NCBI GenBank assembly: GCA_903954205.1
Contig: CAJBMR010000391.1
Location: 1-6,694 of the forward strand
Direction of reading: 5' to 3'
DNA from: an uncultured bacterium
GTDB lineage: Bacteria; Actinomycetota; Actinomycetes; S36-B12
Length of the DNA: 6,694 bases
Of this stretch, positions 5,853-6,694 are shown one piece after another. Within the stretch, counting starts at the first letter, position 1. Each line of letters starts with the position of its first letter. The translations under genes and the position numbers were made by a program. The notes beneath the pieces are model-generated. The model did not search any database. It saw nothing but the letters and a program-made list of their open reading frames with translations, and was not told the DNA's origin.

Positions 5853-5858
5853 AGTCTA
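5853..5858 (-). promoter_or_regulatory. Putative -10 element for a leaderless DUF3039 transcript
   Basis: On the minus strand TAGACT (matching TAnnnT) is followed by exactly 6 nt, GCCGGC, and then the ATG. Transcription would therefore begin at or next to the A of the start codon. A -35 box is weak (CTGAAC-like, overlapping the yqgE stop). TAnnnT at this distance from a start codon that lacks a Shine-Dalgarno is the usual actinobacterial leaderless arrangement. Confidence 0.5.
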
Positions 5859-5870
5859 GGGCTGGCCGGG

Positions 5871-6470
5871 CTAGTTCAGCTCGGGGTCGCCGGGGTGCCC
5901 GGGCCACCAGGCCAGCGTGCCGCCCGCGCGACGCAGGACTGCCGCCCACAGCTGCTCCGGGTCGGCAAGGAAGGCGTCCGAGACCAGGTCGCCGGGTGCG
6001 ACCACGGCCCACGATCCGCGGTCAAGCTCGTCGTCGAGTTGACCGGGCGACCATCCGGCGTACCCGGCATAGATGCGCAGCGCCTGCAGGTGCGGCACGA
6101 GAGTGTCGGCCGGGACGTCGAGATCGATGATGCCGAGCGGTCCGACCACCCGACGGAAACCTTCCGGCTCCTCAGGATCGCGCACAAGCGAGTCGAGCGC
6201 CGCCAGGCCCAATGCGCTGTCGAGGGCAACCGGGCCACCCTGGAAGAGGTGCGGTGTCCCGGTGAGGTGGTCGCGCCACCCGGGCAGCACGGACGCGACA
6301 TCGAGTGTCGTGGGTTGGTTGAGTACGACGCCGAGGGTGCCGGACTCGTCATGCTCGATGAGGAGGATCACTGCCTGATGGAAGGGCTCCTCGAGATTGG
6401 GTGCCGCGACGAGGAGCAGTCCGGGCTCAGGCGGATCCGCTGGACGACCGATCGTGGTGGTCTCGAGCAC
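5871..6470 (-). CDS. YqgE/AlgH-family protein (UPF0301)
   Basis: This is a 199-residue soluble protein of the YqgE/AlgH (DUF179) family, usually about 185-190 residues; the molecular function is not established. The diagnostic blocks are in order: PGLLLVAAPNLEEPFHQAVI (16-35), LIEHDESGTLGVVLNQPT (37-54), LFQGGPV (75-81), and RIYAGYAGWSPGQLDDEL (132-149) followed by GSWAVVAPGDLVSDAFL. The start chosen is the GTG at 6470-6468 (reading LETTTIGRPAD after it), which gives the normal length. The open frame extends to 6659, but that extension would run through the opposite-strand thioredoxin. The ribosome binding site is weak (GATGG). It is divergent from the thioredoxin gene with 48 bp between start codons and is followed by DUF3039 after 24 bp. 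Confidence 0.92.
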   Translation of the reverse strand: MLETTTIGRPADPPEPGLLLVAAPNLEEPFHQAVILLIEHDESGTLGVVLNQPTTLDVASVLPGWRDHLTGTPHLFQGGPVALDSALGLAALDSLVRDPEEPEGFRRVVGPLGIIDLDVPADTLVPHLQALRIYAGYAGWSPGQLDDELDRGSWAVVAPGDLVSDAFLADPEQLWAAVLRRAGGTLAWWPGHPGDPELN

Positions 6471-6504
6471 AGGGCCATCGTGGCGCGTGATGATGCCGTG
6501 CGTG

Positions 6505-6520
6505 ATACCCTGGGGGGTAT
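6505..6520. promoter_or_regulatory. Candidate CsoR/CstR-type operator over the thioredoxin start
   Basis: ATACCC-TGGG-GGGTAT is a perfect 6-bp-arm inverted repeat (6505-6510 and 6515-6520). Its layout, TACC(C) then a G-run then GGTAT, closely resembles known sites of CsoR-family copper sensors and CstR persulfide sensors, which bind TACCCC-N-GGGGTA-like sequences. It covers TACCCT (6506-6511), a -10-like hexamer 7 nt before the ATG, and includes the AT of the ATG itself, so a bound protein should block transcription. The regulator gene is not in this window. Similarity is by eye; a chance palindrome is possible. Confidence 0.5.
6506..6511 (+). promoter_or_regulatory. Putative -10 element for a leaderless thioredoxin transcript
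   Basis: TACCCT fits TAnnnT and ends 7 nt before the ATG at 6519. The only purine run, GGGGGG, sits 1 nt from the ATG, too close for a normal ribosome binding site, so a leaderless start is the better reading. No good -35 box is visible at 16-18 bp upstream. Confidence 0.4.
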
Positions 6521-6694
6521 GACGACCGTTGCGCTCACCGAAGAGACGTTCGCCCCCACAGTCCAGGGCAGCCCCATCGTCCTCATCGACTTCTGGGCCG
6601 CGTGGTGCGGGCCGTGCCGTCAGTTCGCCCCGGTCTTCGAGAAGGTGAGCGACGCACACGCCGACATCGTCTTCGCCAAGGTCGACACCGAGGC
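6519..6694 (+). CDS. trxA: Thioredoxin (partial, 3' end outside window)
   Basis: The first 58 residues of a thioredoxin run off the right edge. The reading starts MTTVALTEETFAPTV, continues IVLIDFWAAWCGPCRQFAPV (20-39) and reaches VFAKVDTEA. The active-site pair Cys30 and Cys33 in WCGPC, Asp24 (the buried acid before FWA) and the DFWAxWCGPCR context are complete, so this should be an active cytoplasmic disulfide reductase. Thioredoxins are about 105-120 residues, so roughly half is seen. The ATG at 6519 gives the usual N-terminal length. An in-frame GTG at 6498 would add seven residues, but it lies in the putative promoter and operator. The gene is divergent from the yqgE-like gene. The inverted repeat over its start suggests metal- or sulfur-stress control. 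Canonical TrxA or a stress-specific paralogue cannot be separated here. Confidence 0.92.
   Translation, partial: MTTVALTEETFAPTVQGSPIVLIDFWAAWCGPCRQFAPVFEKVSDAHADIVFAKVDTE

Noticed and set aside
6471..6659. N-terminal extension of the yqgE-like protein to 262 residues
   Set aside because: It would run antisense through the thioredoxin active-site region, and the family starts shortly before the PGLLLVAAP block.

Overview
The window looks like ordinary chromosome from a high-GC Gram-positive bacterium (Actinomycetota). The basis is the strong G/C bias at third codon positions, GTG starts, 4-nt stop/start overlaps, a DUF3039 protein (a family known essentially from actinobacteria), a lipoprotein solute receptor and probable leaderless transcription starts. 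I cannot place it to genus from the sequence alone. No rRNA, tRNA, CRISPR array, insertion sequence or phage gene is visible.

Almost everything is transcribed leftward (minus strand). In transcription order from the right: a YqgE/AlgH-family protein (5871-6470); a small probable zinc-ribbon DUF3039 protein (5568-5846); a major facilitator superfamily (MFS) exporter whose N-terminus overlaps the DUF3039 gene (4201-5631); a three-gene polar amino-acid ABC importer of receptor lipoprotein (3236-4156), permease (2340-3239) and ATPase (1603-2343), joined by 4-nt overlaps; an HdeD/DUF308 six-helix membrane protein (940-1530); and an IclR-type repressor (295-933) 6 nt downstream of it. A perfect GC-rich hairpin (235-262) probably ends that unit. 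After a 200-bp gap, the first codons of another leftward gene, probably exported, run off the left edge (1-32). On the plus strand a thioredoxin starts at 6519 and runs off the right edge, divergent from the yqgE-like gene.

The ABC genes form one functional unit: the lipoprotein captures an amino acid outside the membrane, the permease (probably as a homodimer) forms the channel, and the ATPase drives import. The IclR regulator may control itself and hdeD through inverted repeats at 1556-1585, but this is inference.

The most interesting signal is at the right edge. A 16-bp inverted repeat (ATACCC-TGGG-GGGTAT) covers both a TACCCT -10-like hexamer and the thioredoxin start codon. It resembles CsoR/CstR-type operators, which would imply copper or persulfide control of a leaderless thioredoxin transcript. 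I found no convincing wholly new system here; the other findings are start-site, operator and domain-size observations.
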